Assembly (NCBI GenBank): GCA_026392555.1
Contig: JAPLBW010000028.1
Coordinates: 1-35,778, forward strand
Direction: 5' to 3'
Length of the DNA stretch: 35,778 nucleotides
Source: Actinomycetota bacterium
GTDB taxonomy: Bacteria > Actinomycetota > Actinomycetes > UBA12327
Part shown: one piece after another, positions 22,395 to 31,092 of the stretch
How the letters are laid out: every line of letters begins with the position of its first letter
How positions within the stretch are numbered: the first letter of the stretch is position 1
The notes under the pieces: generated by a model
Told to the model about the DNA's origin: nothing
The model's database searches: none
What the model saw: the letters and a program-made list of their open reading frames with translations, nothing else
Position numbers and translations under genes: made by a program

Positions 22395-24616
22395 GCGGGG
22401 CTCCCAGACTTATCAAGGGTAACGGGATTGGCGTCGGCGTTAGTTGGATGGCCACCCAGGCTCAAGGCTTGAACGAGTTCTGGCTGGGCGAGGAGGTCCT
22501 TTGCGTTTCCTTCGTAGACGATCTCGCCCTTTTCCATGAAGTAACAGCGGTCTACCAAATTCAGGGCAACGTTGACCGATTGCTCAACAACCAAGATGGC
22601 AGTGCCGCGTTCGTTGAGTTGGCGCACCATTCCCAAAAGCTCGCTAACCACAATGGGGGCCAGCCCGAGGGAAAATTCATCAACAACCAAGATCTTTGGC
22701 TTGGTGATGAGGGCCTTGGACAGACCGAGCATCTGTTGCTCGCCACCACTGAGGGTCGAGCCCAACTGATTGCGACGGTCGGCAATCTTGGGAAAAACTT
22801 GGAAGGCGTCGTCGATGCCTTGTTTAATGCTGGCTCTGTCGCGCCCCAAACTAAAGCCGTACATCATGAGGTTTTCATAGACCGTCATCGAGCCGAACAC
22901 GGCGTTGCCACCCACAATTTGGGACAAGCCCAGGGCTACGCGCTTGCTGGCGTTAATGTCCGTGACGTTTTCACCGCCGATGCGAATGACTCCAGCTTGT
23001 GGTGATTCCAATCCGGAAAGTACGCGAAGCAAGGTGGTCTTACCCACTCCGTTAGGGCCAAGGAGCGCAACCATTTCGCCTTCATTAACCCGCATGGATA
23101 CATCAAAGAGAACCTGGACGGATCCATATGCGAAATCAATGTTGCGCGCCGAAAGTATGGGAACTGCTCCGGATTCAGCTACGGCTTCATCAAAGTCTTG
23201 GGTTTCATCGTCGACTCCAAGACGAGCATCAAGGTCAGGCCCCACTGCACGAATAAGTTTCTTCGACCGACGCCAAAACAAAATCATGGGCAAACTTGCG
23301 ACCGCGAAGGCGACTCCGTAGGCAGCGCTGCCACCGATGAGCGAACTCACTGCGCTGATCACCAGAAGCGCAACGAGCGAACCGCCAATTACTGAAAACA
23401 GAGATATTCCCACTGCCGTGGGCCGGTCTTCGGGCTGAATAACCGAGAGCATCGTGATGTCGAGAGCAACCCAGGCGAGGAATCCACCGATCGTTGCCAA
23501 GGCAAGTTGCGGGGAGATGACCGGGCGTACGAGTCCGATCAGTAACAGTCCGGCAAATCCGATAATCAGACCAAGGGGGATGACCGCTGCTAGCGCCTCA
23601 GGTGAGCGGCGGACAGATTTTTCTAAGCCACGCGCTACGAGGTAGAGAGTAAGGAAAGCAACAGCGCTGGCGATAGTGATGACGAGCGCCGCTGTGCCCT
23701 CTTTGAGTTCGCGGGCTTGCGCAAGACGAATGACGGGGACGATCAAAGCGGCTCCCGCGCACCAGCCAACGGCCACGTAAGAGGTGAGGGCAAATTTCAC
23801 GGTCGGGATTGATCGCACGCGCAGCGTGGATTCGGACCACGAGGGGCGCAAGCCGGCGACGGGATCATCAACTTGACCCATAGCGCGGCGAAGACGATCT
23901 GGTTCTGCTCCGCCTACCTTTGTCTCGGTCAGGAGCAACGAGCCCAAGGACAGGACGACGGCCAAGATCCCAGAGAGGAGCAGTGCCTGGCCAGCGCCAA
24001 TATCGATGCCAGCAATCGCGATCCAAGCACACGCACCACCTAATGCGCTCCCGATCAGGGTGCCCATGTGTGTGCGGGCTATCGCTCGGGCACGAGCTTC
24101 CGGCACGGTCGAGTCGAAGGCCAGTGTGCGCCAAATAGGAGCGCCCAGCCCAAATAAAACGCCGCGAGCCAGCGCTACGAGCAGGAACCAGCCAAACGCT
24201 GGGATGAGGTTCATTAATAGCGCAAATACGGCTGAGTTCACGGCGAAAATCACCGAGGCGGCCGTACGACGATTGAAGGGAACGCGGTCGCTGAGTGGAG
24301 CACCGACAAGTCCGGCCAAGATGGCCGCAGCGATGACCGTTCCGCCCACCGTTGTGGTGGTCCAGTTGTTGTCGCGCGCGATTTCGGGGGAAAGTAAGAG
24401 CAGGGTCGTTAAGGGGAGCGCGACGGAAGCATTGATGAGAGAAAGTCCCAGGACCCGTCGTCGGGCGGCGGTAGGAACGGCAACTTTCCACTTGGGGATC
24501 GTGATGTCCCCGCTGATACCTACGGCAGTCCGGGCCGCGTCACGTACCGATGCTTGCAGGGTTGGGATTTCTTCTACCCCAACATCTGTTGGGCTAGTTG
24601 GTAGCGAACGGGACAT
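22391..24616 (-). CDS. MFS permease fused to a LivF-type ABC ATPase
   Basis: The product, about 741 residues, has an MFS-like half (about 55-455, roughly 12 helices; GAPLSDRVPFNRR as the loop motif) joined to a complete LivF ATPase (about 480-715). The ATPase has Walker A GPNGVGKTT, signature LSGGEQQ, Walker B KILVVDEF and LivF features such as LVVEQSVNVAL. An MFS domain fused to an ABC ATPase is unusual and hints at a dual-mode or regulatory link between two transport systems. I chose ATG 24616 because GAGG lies five bases upstream; a GTG two codons earlier is possible. The start overlaps the end of the preceding binding-protein gene and its stop overlaps the LivH start, so translation is coupled throughout. 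Confidence 0.85.
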   Translation of the reverse strand: MSRSLPTSPTDVGVEEIPTLQASVRDAARTAVGISGDITIPKWKVAVPTAARRRVLGLSLINASVALPLTTLLLLSPEIARDNNWTTTTVGGTVIAAAILAGLVGAPLSDRVPFNRRTAASVIFAVNSAVFALLMNLIPAFGWFLLVALARGVLFGLGAPIWRTLAFDSTVPEARARAIARTHMGTLIGSALGGACAWIAIAGIDIGAGQALLLSGILAVVLSLGSLLLTETKVGGAEPDRLRRAMGQVDDPVAGLRPSWSESTLRVRSIPTVKFALTSYVAVGWCAGAALIVPVIRLAQARELKEGTAALVITIASAVAFLTLYLVARGLEKSVRRSPEALAAVIPLGLIIGFAGLLLIGLVRPVISPQLALATIGGFLAWVALDITMLSVIQPEDRPTAVGISLFSVIGGSLVALLVISAVSSLIGGSAAYGVAFAVASLPMILFWRRSKKLIRAVGPDLDARLGVDDETQDFDEAVAESGAVPILSARNIDFAYGSVQVLFDVSMRVNEGEMVALLGPNGVGKTTLLRVLSGLESPQAGVIRIGGENVTDINASKRVALGLSQIVGGNAVFGSMTVYENLMMYGFSLGRDRASIKQGIDDAFQVFPKIADRRNQLGSTLSGGEQQMLGLSKALITKPKILVVDEFSLGLAPIVVSELLGMVRQLNERGTAILVVEQSVNVALNLVDRCYFMEKGEIVYEGNAKDLLAQPELVQALSLGGHPTNADANPVTLDKSGSPA

Positions 24617-26033
24617 TCCCACCTCGGTATAAGAAGCACCCGGGCTTGCCGGATACGGGGTTTAGGCAGGTCGTTGATTCGTAAACAAGGACTCGACCAG
24701 TGTTGCTAGCCGCGTACTGCCCGTTACCGATTGACCCGCCGAACGTAACAGCAGAACTGTATCCGCTTCCGACCTGCCATGCCGCATCGCGGAAGGCGTT
24801 AGCCGTGAGGTTCTTCGGGGCTTTGTCGATGACGGCCTTGAGGAACAAGTTGGCATCGCAGTACTGCAAGCCTTCCTTGTAATTGGGGCGCACACCGTCG
24901 GGCGGGGTAGCTCCGGCTGAATCGATGATTTGCTTGCAGAGCCCCTGATTGGGGGTGGCCGGGTCTGGGAACGGAATGGCTGGATCTAGGCGGATGTCAC
25001 CAGCAGGCAAGACGCCAAAGCCGATCATGCCCGCCAGTGCAGTGTCGACGATGGTCGCCGGGTTGTCTTGCAAGAACAGCGGACTGTCGTAGGAGGAAAT
25101 CGCAAACTTTGCCTTCGACGTAGTGGCTTCTTGGCTGGACAACATGATGGGCAAGATCCGCGCACCACCAACGACGATGATGCGGTCTAGGCCGGAGTTA
25201 GCTGCTCCAGTGAGCGCGGCGGATGAACCAGCGCCGAGGGTTCCGATATTGGCGGTATCAACAAAGAAGGTTTCAGACTTGGTGATGCCGTTGGCAGCGA
25301 AGAAGGGCTGCACGATCTCGGTGATGTCGCGCCGAGCAATTTCATTGTCCACCCCGACAACGGCAACGCCCGCTGTGCCGTTGAACCACCCCTGGTCCTT
25401 CAACGCAGCCAATTCGGTACGGAGGTACCCACCGTATTCCGGCCAGCTAGGCGACCATAGGTAGGGGGAAAACTTCTCGAATTCCTTTTGATCTTGGGCG
25501 AAAAGGGACTCATCCAACATGATCGTCTTGCGTGCGAAATAGCACGGGCGCGCGTTATTTTGGAACTGTCCTTCAAGGACAACAGCGAAAACCTGATCAT
25601 CCTGGGTGAAAGCGTTGCAAAACGATTCAGCGTATTCGGGGTTGTCAAGACCGCCGCCGTACTTCTTAATGATGGGGACGATCTTGCGTCCATTGAGGCC
25701 ACCGTTGGCATTGACTGCATTAACGGAGGCTTGAATTTGCTTGATTACTCCATCGGCGCCACCGTAGTTCGCGGTCTTGAAGCCTAAGGATTCTTGGAGG
25801 TTGCCCAAGTCAGGGACGATGTAGCCGATTTTGATCGAGTCCGCGGTTACACCAGGGGACTCATCATCTGCACCTGCGGCCGCGCCCGATCCCGAGCTTC
25901 CTGATCCGGAGGCAGTGTCAGCCTTCGAGCCACACCCAGCCGCGAGCGTGGCTAGGAGCGCGAGCGCGGCAAGCCAAGTGATCGTTCGAGTCCGATTGCT
26001 GCGAGAAGTCACGAATGAGGGTGCCGGAGACAT
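24594..26033 (-). CDS. ABC transporter substrate-binding lipoprotein (Liv/HAAT type), copy 2
   Basis: This protein of about 479 residues is paralogous to the one at 18121-19545. It has a lipoprotein signal with lipobox LAAG-Cys, a Gly/Ser/Ala linker and a type I periplasmic binding domain with GQFQNNARPCY, KFSPYLWSPSW, GWFNGTAGVAVVG and GAGSSAAL. I start it at ATG 26033, where a typical signal peptide begins (MSPAPSFVTSRSNRTRT then a hydrophobic core). The frame runs open upstream but codes for no sensible extension. It is the first gene of the five-gene leftward ABC operon, transcribed from the 26034-26393 region. Two different binding proteins feeding one permease suggest a range of related ligands. 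Confidence 0.85.
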   Translation of the reverse strand: MSPAPSFVTSRSNRTRTITWLAALALLATLAAGCGSKADTASGSGSSGSGAAAGADDESPGVTADSIKIGYIVPDLGNLQESLGFKTANYGGADGVIKQIQASVNAVNANGGLNGRKIVPIIKKYGGGLDNPEYAESFCNAFTQDDQVFAVVLEGQFQNNARPCYFARKTIMLDESLFAQDQKEFEKFSPYLWSPSWPEYGGYLRTELAALKDQGWFNGTAGVAVVGVDNEIARRDITEIVQPFFAANGITKSETFFVDTANIGTLGAGSSAALTGAANSGLDRIIVVGGARILPIMLSSQEATTSKAKFAISSYDSPLFLQDNPATIVDTALAGMIGFGVLPAGDIRLDPAIPFPDPATPNQGLCKQIIDSAGATPPDGVRPNYKEGLQYCDANLFLKAVIDKAPKNLTANAFRDAAWQVGSGYSSAVTFGGSIGNGQYAASNTGRVLVYESTTCLNPVSGKPGCFLYRGGNVPFATN

Positions 26034-26393
26034 AGGGGTGAGCGTCCTTTGTGGGGCAGTAGGGAAGTGGCCGAGCCTAGGAACGCGCCTCGTCCTTAAA
26101 ACGGCTGATCCAGGTGCTAGTTGATCTGGATTTATTACACTAAGTCCGGCAGGCGCCCGCGTCAACGAGGTTGGACGACACCGATTTCGCACAATCCTTG
26201 GCAAGTGGAAGGTAAACGGCAGATGGGTTGACGCTGAACGATGCCTGAATCTATTGTTCACACTCCGGAACGTTAGGCATTGCCGGATGCTTCAGATTGC
26301 AGTGTTTCTTCCCCTCATGTGGTGTGGCGGGCAAGAACGCGACAATTGCCTTACCCACCTCGTTCCTGACGAGCCGTCGAATGGATACATAGC
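26034..26393. promoter_or_regulatory. Divergent intergenic region of the ABC operon and the DUF916-like gene
   Basis: No convincing gene lies in these 360 bases. An ATCCAG/CTGGAT inverted repeat (26108-26113 and 26126-26131) with a 12-base spacer sits about 75 bases upstream of the ABC operon start. On the minus strand a TAATAAAT stretch at about 26130-26140 could be its -10 element. I see no riboswitch or clear GGGAC-type motif. Confidence 0.45.
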
Positions 26394-27419
26394 GTGACGC
26401 GTGGTTCAGTCTTGCGATTGACGTCTTCAATTGCTGCAGTTGCGTTTGTCACAGCAGGCTTGCTGCCGATGGCGAACACCGCACAAGCCGCCGACAACGG
26501 GGCATGGTCTGCAGCTCCCACGAAGCAAGGCACATTCACCGCTCGCCAATACTTCTTTCTCGAACTCTCACCTGGTGCCACGGTCAAAGATTCCGTAACC
26601 GTAAAAAATGCTGGCCAGGTCGCGCAGGTACTCGATCTCTATCCAGCTGATGCGTTCAACGTTGAAAGTGGCGCCGGCTTTGCGCTACGCAAGCGAGGCG
26701 ATAAGAACACTGACGTCGGTTCCTGGATCACGTTGGATAAAACGCGCGTTGAAGTTCCCGCTGGTGGAAGCGTGAGTGTTCCGTTTACCCTCACGGTGCC
26801 TAAGGGTGTGACTCCCGGTGACCATGCCGGCGGTGTGGTCACGATTGAACCTGCTCCGGCCCCCAGCGGAGACAACAGTCAGATTCAAATCCAACGAGCG
26901 TTAGGTGTGCGCACCTATGTGCGTATTGCTGGTCCCTTGACGCCTGCTCTATCCATCACCAAGGTTGACCTGAAGGTGCGCCCTGCCCGCCTGCCTTTCA
27001 TTGGCCAGCAAGGTGGTGCCACGGTCACCTATTCGGTGCGTAATAGCGGCAACGTGCGACTCACTGCGGATCGCATCATCACGCTGGACGGCCTCTTCGG
27101 CCGGACATTGCGCAACACCGGGCGGGGTCCGATTCCGGAAATCTTGCCTGGATCGACGGTTGTATTGACGGAGAGTTTCACCAAGATGCCGGTGCTCAAT
27201 CAAGTGACAGCAAATGTGCGCTTGATCGCCTCGGAGGGCAAGGTGGATACGTCGGGATCGGCTACTGCGCTTGCTGTTTCATGGGTCTTCTTGTTTTTGT
27301 TGCTCTTAATCATCGTGGGCATTGTGGTGGCGGTCTTGTGGTCACGACGTGAATCAAACTTGGTGAGCCAGATGGCCGCTGATGCGGGTCCTTTGTCACC
27401 AACAGGAGACTTACTGTGA
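26394..27419 (+). CDS. Membrane-anchored surface protein, DUF916-like
   Basis: This 341-residue protein has a signal peptide (cleavage near NTAQAA, about residue 33). Two Ig-like beta domains follow: YFFLELSPGATVKDSVTVKNAG and VPFTLTVPKGVTPGDHAGGVVTI resemble DUF916, the WxL-interacting peptidoglycan-associated domain. A second beta domain follows (about 185-285). A transmembrane helix (about 292-314) and a short cytoplasmic tail (SRRESN...) end it. Such proteins display extracellular domains at the wall. The start is GTG with a weak ribosome site. Its TGA overlaps the GTG of the next gene (GTGA), so it is coupled to a second surface protein with similar build. Function is unknown. Confidence 0.7.
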   Translation: MTRGSVLRLTSSIAAVAFVTAGLLPMANTAQAADNGAWSAAPTKQGTFTARQYFFLELSPGATVKDSVTVKNAGQVAQVLDLYPADAFNVESGAGFALRKRGDKNTDVGSWITLDKTRVEVPAGGSVSVPFTLTVPKGVTPGDHAGGVVTIEPAPAPSGDNSQIQIQRALGVRTYVRIAGPLTPALSITKVDLKVRPARLPFIGQQGGATVTYSVRNSGNVRLTADRIITLDGLFGRTLRNTGRGPIPEILPGSTVVLTESFTKMPVLNQVTANVRLIASEGKVDTSGSATALAVSWVFLFLLLLIIVGIVVAVLWSRRESNLVSQMAADAGPLSPTGDLL

Positions 27420-28714
27420 GAGGTCGCACCAAAGCAGTAGCAGGATCGCTGGCCGTCGGGCTCGTTGCCTTGATGCTGGCTGGGCTGTCCACGGTGGCCC
27501 AGGCCGCTGATCCGATTCCCGGCTCCGGCACCACGGTGGGAACAGTTGTTGATCCAGCGAATCCGTTCGCTGCGCCAGCAGCTCCGACCGGTCGCACAGC
27601 CAACGCCGCCCCACCTATCGCCAAGGTCGGCGATTCGGTCATTGTGACGGGCTCGGGTTGGCCCGCAGGCTCGTTGATCACGGTCGCGGTGTGCGGCAAT
27701 AACTATCTGAATGGTTCGGCTGATTGCGAACCCACTGGTCAAGGCCAGACCACGGCAAATGCAAATGGTGAGATTGCCGTGCAGGTTGCGTTACCAGCCT
27801 TGCCTCCGTCGCCGTGTCCTTGCGTTGTTCACCTTGCGTCGCTTGCGGATACGAACACCGTGGACGTTCCGTTCACCATCACTGGTGCACCAACAGCAAC
27901 CCCGTCGCAGATTGTTAACCGCCGTTCGGTCGATGTATCGGCACGCCTTACTGGCAGTGGCCCATTCGCCGCTTACCTCGGCGGAGCAGCAAAGCGTGAA
28001 CTTGTTATTTCTGTAACAAATACTGGCTCGTCGAACTTGATTAATCCTGCGCTGAACCTGACAGTGGGCCGAGGTGAGAATCCCGCTACCCCGCTCACCA
28101 GCCCCAGCGGTCAACAGCCGACGTTAGGAACAATCACGCCTGGCCAGACGGTGGAGTATCGCCAAAGCGTCACGCTCGGCCCGCCGGCGTTTGGCCAGTA
28201 CCGAGTGAAGGGCGAGTTCATCGGTTTGGATTTGATCACTGTTGATCAGCAAAACGTGAACGCGGGAGTTCTCAGTTTTTCTGTCGCGACGTCTAGTTAC
28301 CCGTGGCTCTTGATTTTGATTGCGTGGCTATTGCTCCAGATTCCGCTCTTGGGTCTGTACAAGCGCCGCCCAGCGGAGAAGCCATTGAGTGAAGACCCAC
28401 TCATTGAGCAACTTCCGGTTGCCTCGGGCGCTCCAGGCTTTGGTGTGAGTGCGTTTGATCCCACGCCTGCCATGGCTGGTGCCCCTGTTGCATTGGCCGC
28501 TGCAGTGGCTCGACCCGTGGTTGACACTCCGGCTCCGCCGCCGCCACCTGGTTACCGAGCCATTCAGCCAGCTTCTGCCACACCCCCTCCAGCGCCGTTG
28601 CCTTCAATGCCAGCGGCACCTGGCGTAGCACCAAGTGCTGTTCCCGCACCTTCCATACCGGCTCCTGCGGGCGTGGAAGCACTGCGGGCGTTGCTGCAAC
28701 CACCCACGCAGTAG
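27416..28714 (+). CDS. Membrane-anchored surface protein with Pro/Ala-rich cytoplasmic tail
   Basis: This 432-residue protein has a signal peptide (cleavage near VAQAA, about residue 31). A domain with KVGDSVIVTGSGWPAGSLITVAVCGNNYL and paired cysteines follows that resembles neocarzinostatin-like folds of actinobacterial surface proteins. Then come a second beta domain of about 140 residues, a transmembrane helix (about 295-315) and a roughly 115-residue Pro/Ala-rich tail (PPPPPGYRAI, PAPLPSMPAAPG) predicted to be cytoplasmic. It starts at a GTG overlapping the previous stop, so both are made together and may form one wall or envelope complex. The family call is tentative; topology is clear. 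Confidence 0.7.
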   Translation: MRGRTKAVAGSLAVGLVALMLAGLSTVAQAADPIPGSGTTVGTVVDPANPFAAPAAPTGRTANAAPPIAKVGDSVIVTGSGWPAGSLITVAVCGNNYLNGSADCEPTGQGQTTANANGEIAVQVALPALPPSPCPCVVHLASLADTNTVDVPFTITGAPTATPSQIVNRRSVDVSARLTGSGPFAAYLGGAAKRELVISVTNTGSSNLINPALNLTVGRGENPATPLTSPSGQQPTLGTITPGQTVEYRQSVTLGPPAFGQYRVKGEFIGLDLITVDQQNVNAGVLSFSVATSSYPWLLILIAWLLLQIPLLGLYKRRPAEKPLSEDPLIEQLPVASGAPGFGVSAFDPTPAMAGAPVALAAAVARPVVDTPAPPPPPGYRAIQPASATPPPAPLPSMPAAPGVAPSAVPAPSIPAPAGVEALRALLQPPTQ

Positions 28715-28718
28715 CGAG

Positions 28719-29417
28719 CTAGACGCTCTGCAGCAGCAATTCAGCAACTTTCGTTGCGTTGGTTAGCGGACTGTCATGCGGTCCAACCATTACCTCGTAA
28801 GGGTGACCACTTTCGTCCAGTCGAATCCGCGTGAGTTGACAAGGAAATGTTGCGGGAGTGTCAGAGAAAAATACGTAGCGGGTGGGCACGTCACTGGCGG
28901 CGGGATTTTCCAACGCGACGGGTTCGAGTGACGGACCAAGTGGAGTGGGGACAAGGCGGGCGTTCACAAAGTCGACGAGGGATGCATCGAGGAAACCTTG
29001 TTCGGTGCCCACGGGTCGAGCTGGGATGCTCATCGCTGGGTCCAGATTGTCCGGTGGCGCCGGTGAACCAGGAGGATTGAGGTCCACACCTCGCTCCCCG
29101 TTGCGCGGCACAGCCGCATCAAGGTAAACAACGCGTGCAATGTTGTTAGCACGTACTTCGAGCACGCATCGGCACACCAAGCCGGCCTGACTGTGGGCAA
29201 CCAAGACCACTGCTTCGTCCTGTGAGTCAATGGCGGAGACCACGTCAGCAACCCACTCGCCGAGCCCAATTGCGGAACCGACGCGGTCTGAGTGGGGTTC
29301 GCATCCGGTCAATGTCGGGGCAATGACGGTGTGGCCGGCCGATGTCAGGAAAGGCACCAACTGATCCCACGCCCATCCACCACGAAAAGCGCCATGGACT
29401 AAGACGAAAGTCGCCAT
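28719..29417 (-). CDS. Alpha/beta hydrolase (methylesterase/EstC-like)
   Basis: This 232-residue hydrolase has an HGAFRGGWAWDQL oxyanion segment, a nucleophile elbow VAHSQAG (Ser97 or close), YLDAAVP and a late SGHPYEVMVGPHDSP region supplying the histidine. It belongs with small alpha/beta hydrolases such as plant MES methylesterases, hydroxynitrile lyases and pyrethroid hydrolases. Plant MES16 and pheophorbidase act on the methyl ester of chlorophyll breakdown products; that link is suggestive only, as this gene is about 10 kb from the RCCR-like genes. Its ATG abuts the stop (TAA) of the small barrel protein gene upstream, so the two are one operon. Confidence 0.85.
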   Translation of the reverse strand: MATFVLVHGAFRGGWAWDQLVPFLTSAGHTVIAPTLTGCEPHSDRVGSAIGLGEWVADVVSAIDSQDEAVVLVAHSQAGLVCRCVLEVRANNIARVVYLDAAVPRNGERGVDLNPPGSPAPPDNLDPAMSIPARPVGTEQGFLDASLVDFVNARLVPTPLGPSLEPVALENPAASDVPTRYVFFSDTPATFPCQLTRIRLDESGHPYEVMVGPHDSPLTNATKVAELLLQSV

Positions 29418-29756
29418 TTAGGTCAGCGCATCCACAACGTCGTTGCTGGGCCCAGTGTCAAGTACCACGTCAACGAATTCCCGAGGGTAGGACTCGTAGG
29501 GCTTCATGTGTTCGTACATCTTTTCGGTGTAAGCCACGTACCCTTCGCGCTGGGTGCATTCAAGGTAAGAGTCAACCTTGTCGAAAAAGCGCATGTTCAT
29601 AAAGTGGGTGCGATCTTCTTGGCCGCGTACGAGCACTCGACGAATAAAGCCAGGGTGGTCGTCAAAGAATTGCGCGAAGCCTTCAGAGAAAGTGATGTAC
29701 GCGTCCGCGTGTTCCTCGGCGTCGATAGTCCACGCGTGCGAGATGACAATAACCAT
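29418..29756 (-). CDS. Dimeric alpha/beta-barrel protein (ABM-like)
   Basis: The 112-residue protein has the beta-alpha-beta order of antibiotic-biosynthesis-monooxygenase (ABM) or related dimeric ferredoxin-like barrels: an early strand VIVISHAWTI, helix ADAYITFSEGFAQFF, then HPGFIRRVLVR and THFMNMRFFDKVDSYLEC. Members include quinone-forming monooxygenases and the IsdG/MhuD heme-degrading enzymes, but I cannot point to the residues that define those. It is the first gene of a two-gene unit with the alpha/beta hydrolase, whose ATG directly follows its stop. A role in handling the same small molecule is likely. Confidence 0.65.
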   Translation of the reverse strand: MVIVISHAWTIDAEEHADAYITFSEGFAQFFDDHPGFIRRVLVRGQEDRTHFMNMRFFDKVDSYLECTQREGYVAYTEKMYEHMKPYESYPREFVDVVLDTGPSNDVVDALT

Positions 29757-29793
29757 GCGATGGATAGTACGCGAGTAAATCGTTGGCGGGAGG

Positions 29794-31092
29794 TTATGCC
29801 AACGTGATGGTCATGATGGCGGTGTAGCGGTCGGCCGACTGGAAGGCCGGAACGGTCAAAGTCAGGGCCGAGGTGACGTTGTACACCCCGCCAGTCGTTC
29901 CGGTGGTGAGGTTTTCATCGGTGTTCTTCGTGCACAGACTTACCGTGCCCGAGAAGCTCTGGGCGCTGCTTCCGGCCGATTGACCAGGGGCGATCAAGCT
30001 GGAATCAAAACCGGAAATCACGGTCTTGCTCGGCGCGGAGTAATCCCAGGCGGTGCCGCTGCTGGCCGCGACACAACCAGGCGTTGCGGCCAAGGTGGAT
30101 TTAGCCATGGACTTCCCGGTTGCGCTCGTGAAGTTAGTCAAGCTAGCCGTGAGTGACCAGCCGTAGCTTCCACCACGTGTGTCAGAAATGGTGATGTCGT
30201 TGAGTGTCCCGCTGATTGGCGCGGGAGCGAGCGGCGAGGTGATGGTTCCCAGATTGACGGTGGTCGCATTGTTATTTGCGTTTGATGTCCCCAGCACCGG
30301 TGTGGTGGTTCCCGATCCATCCGCTGACCCACTGGTTGACGTGGTGTTGGTGTAGGTGCGCTGAGTGAGTTGACCCTGGAGCACGCTCAATCGAACGATT
30401 TGATCGGTAGTGCACCCGGCCCCACCGGTGGTGTCACCCGTCTGTGCGATGCAGTTGCTGCTGGGGGACGCGGGCACGACACCGGCAATCGTGGTGCGTG
30501 CTCCGTAAGCGGTCGATGTTTGTGGGGTGCAGGCGACTTGCGCTCCCACCAAGTTGGCGTCATCTGCGGCCACAAAGGTGTACTTAAACAACGCGGGTAC
30601 AAATTCGAGCTTGTCACCAGCAACAAATGTGGTGGGCGCTCCAGTTCCCGTTGCCGTCGGCACGTTGATGGTTACCGGCATGGGTGCGCTGACCGAGCCG
30701 CCGATGGAGATCGTTGTGGAGGAACCAGTGGCTCCGGTGCCGGTCGCGTTGAAGAGGGCTGAGCCACTTTGTTTGCGAATGTCAATGGTGGGTTCGGCAC
30801 GAACTTGTGCACCGGTGATCGCAAACGGCAAACTGGCATTCACGCTGGGGAAGTCGTAGGTCACCGAGATCGTCGAACCTGCATCGGATACTGCCGGCGC
30901 GGTCATGGTGACTGAATAATTGGTAATGCCCAGGTCGTAAGAAGCAGCCAGTGATGGTGCGTTAAAAGCGCAGACGAACGGCACGGAAATGGTGGCAGCC
31001 TGGGCCTGCTGTGCAGAACTAATGCTGAGACCAGTGGTTGCAAGGAGCCCCACCATGACAACGGCGATTCGGCGAGATACGCAGCGCTTCAT
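29794..31092 (-). CDS. Secreted protein of unknown function (432 aa)
   Basis: It has a clear signal peptide (MKRCVSRR, hydrophobic core, cleavage near AQQAQAA, about residue 33). A Ser/Thr/Gly/Ala-rich beta protein follows that starts VPFVCAFNAPSLAASYDLGITNYSVTM. Low-complexity Thr/Gly/Ser stretches (TGTGATGSST, TNTTSTSGSADGSGTTT) suggest surface exposure. Cysteines are spaced in likely disulfide pairs. No membrane anchor or sorting signal is seen. Its ATG overlaps the stop of the upstream secreted-protein gene by one base (ATGA frame), so the two are coexpressed. I do not recognise the family; similar actinobacterial extracellular proteins are usually unannotated. Confidence 0.7.
   Translation of the reverse strand: MKRCVSRRIAVVMVGLLATTGLSISSAQQAQAATISVPFVCAFNAPSLAASYDLGITNYSVTMTAPAVSDAGSTISVTYDFPSVNASLPFAITGAQVRAEPTIDIRKQSGSALFNATGTGATGSSTTISIGGSVSAPMPVTINVPTATGTGAPTTFVAGDKLEFVPALFKYTFVAADDANLVGAQVACTPQTSTAYGARTTIAGVVPASPSSNCIAQTGDTTGGAGCTTDQIVRLSVLQGQLTQRTYTNTTSTSGSADGSGTTTPVLGTSNANNNATTVNLGTITSPLAPAPISGTLNDITISDTRGGSYGWSLTASLTNFTSATGKSMAKSTLAATPGCVAASSGTAWDYSAPSKTVISGFDSSLIAPGQSAGSSAQSFSGTVSLCTKNTDENLTTGTTGGVYNVTSALTLTVPAFQSADRYTAIMTITLA

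Noticed and set aside
23868..24491. A 207-codon frame on the minus strand inside the MFS-LivF gene in another frame.
   Set aside because: Arg/Ser/Trp-rich composition with no domain; the MFS helices are in the overlapping real frame.
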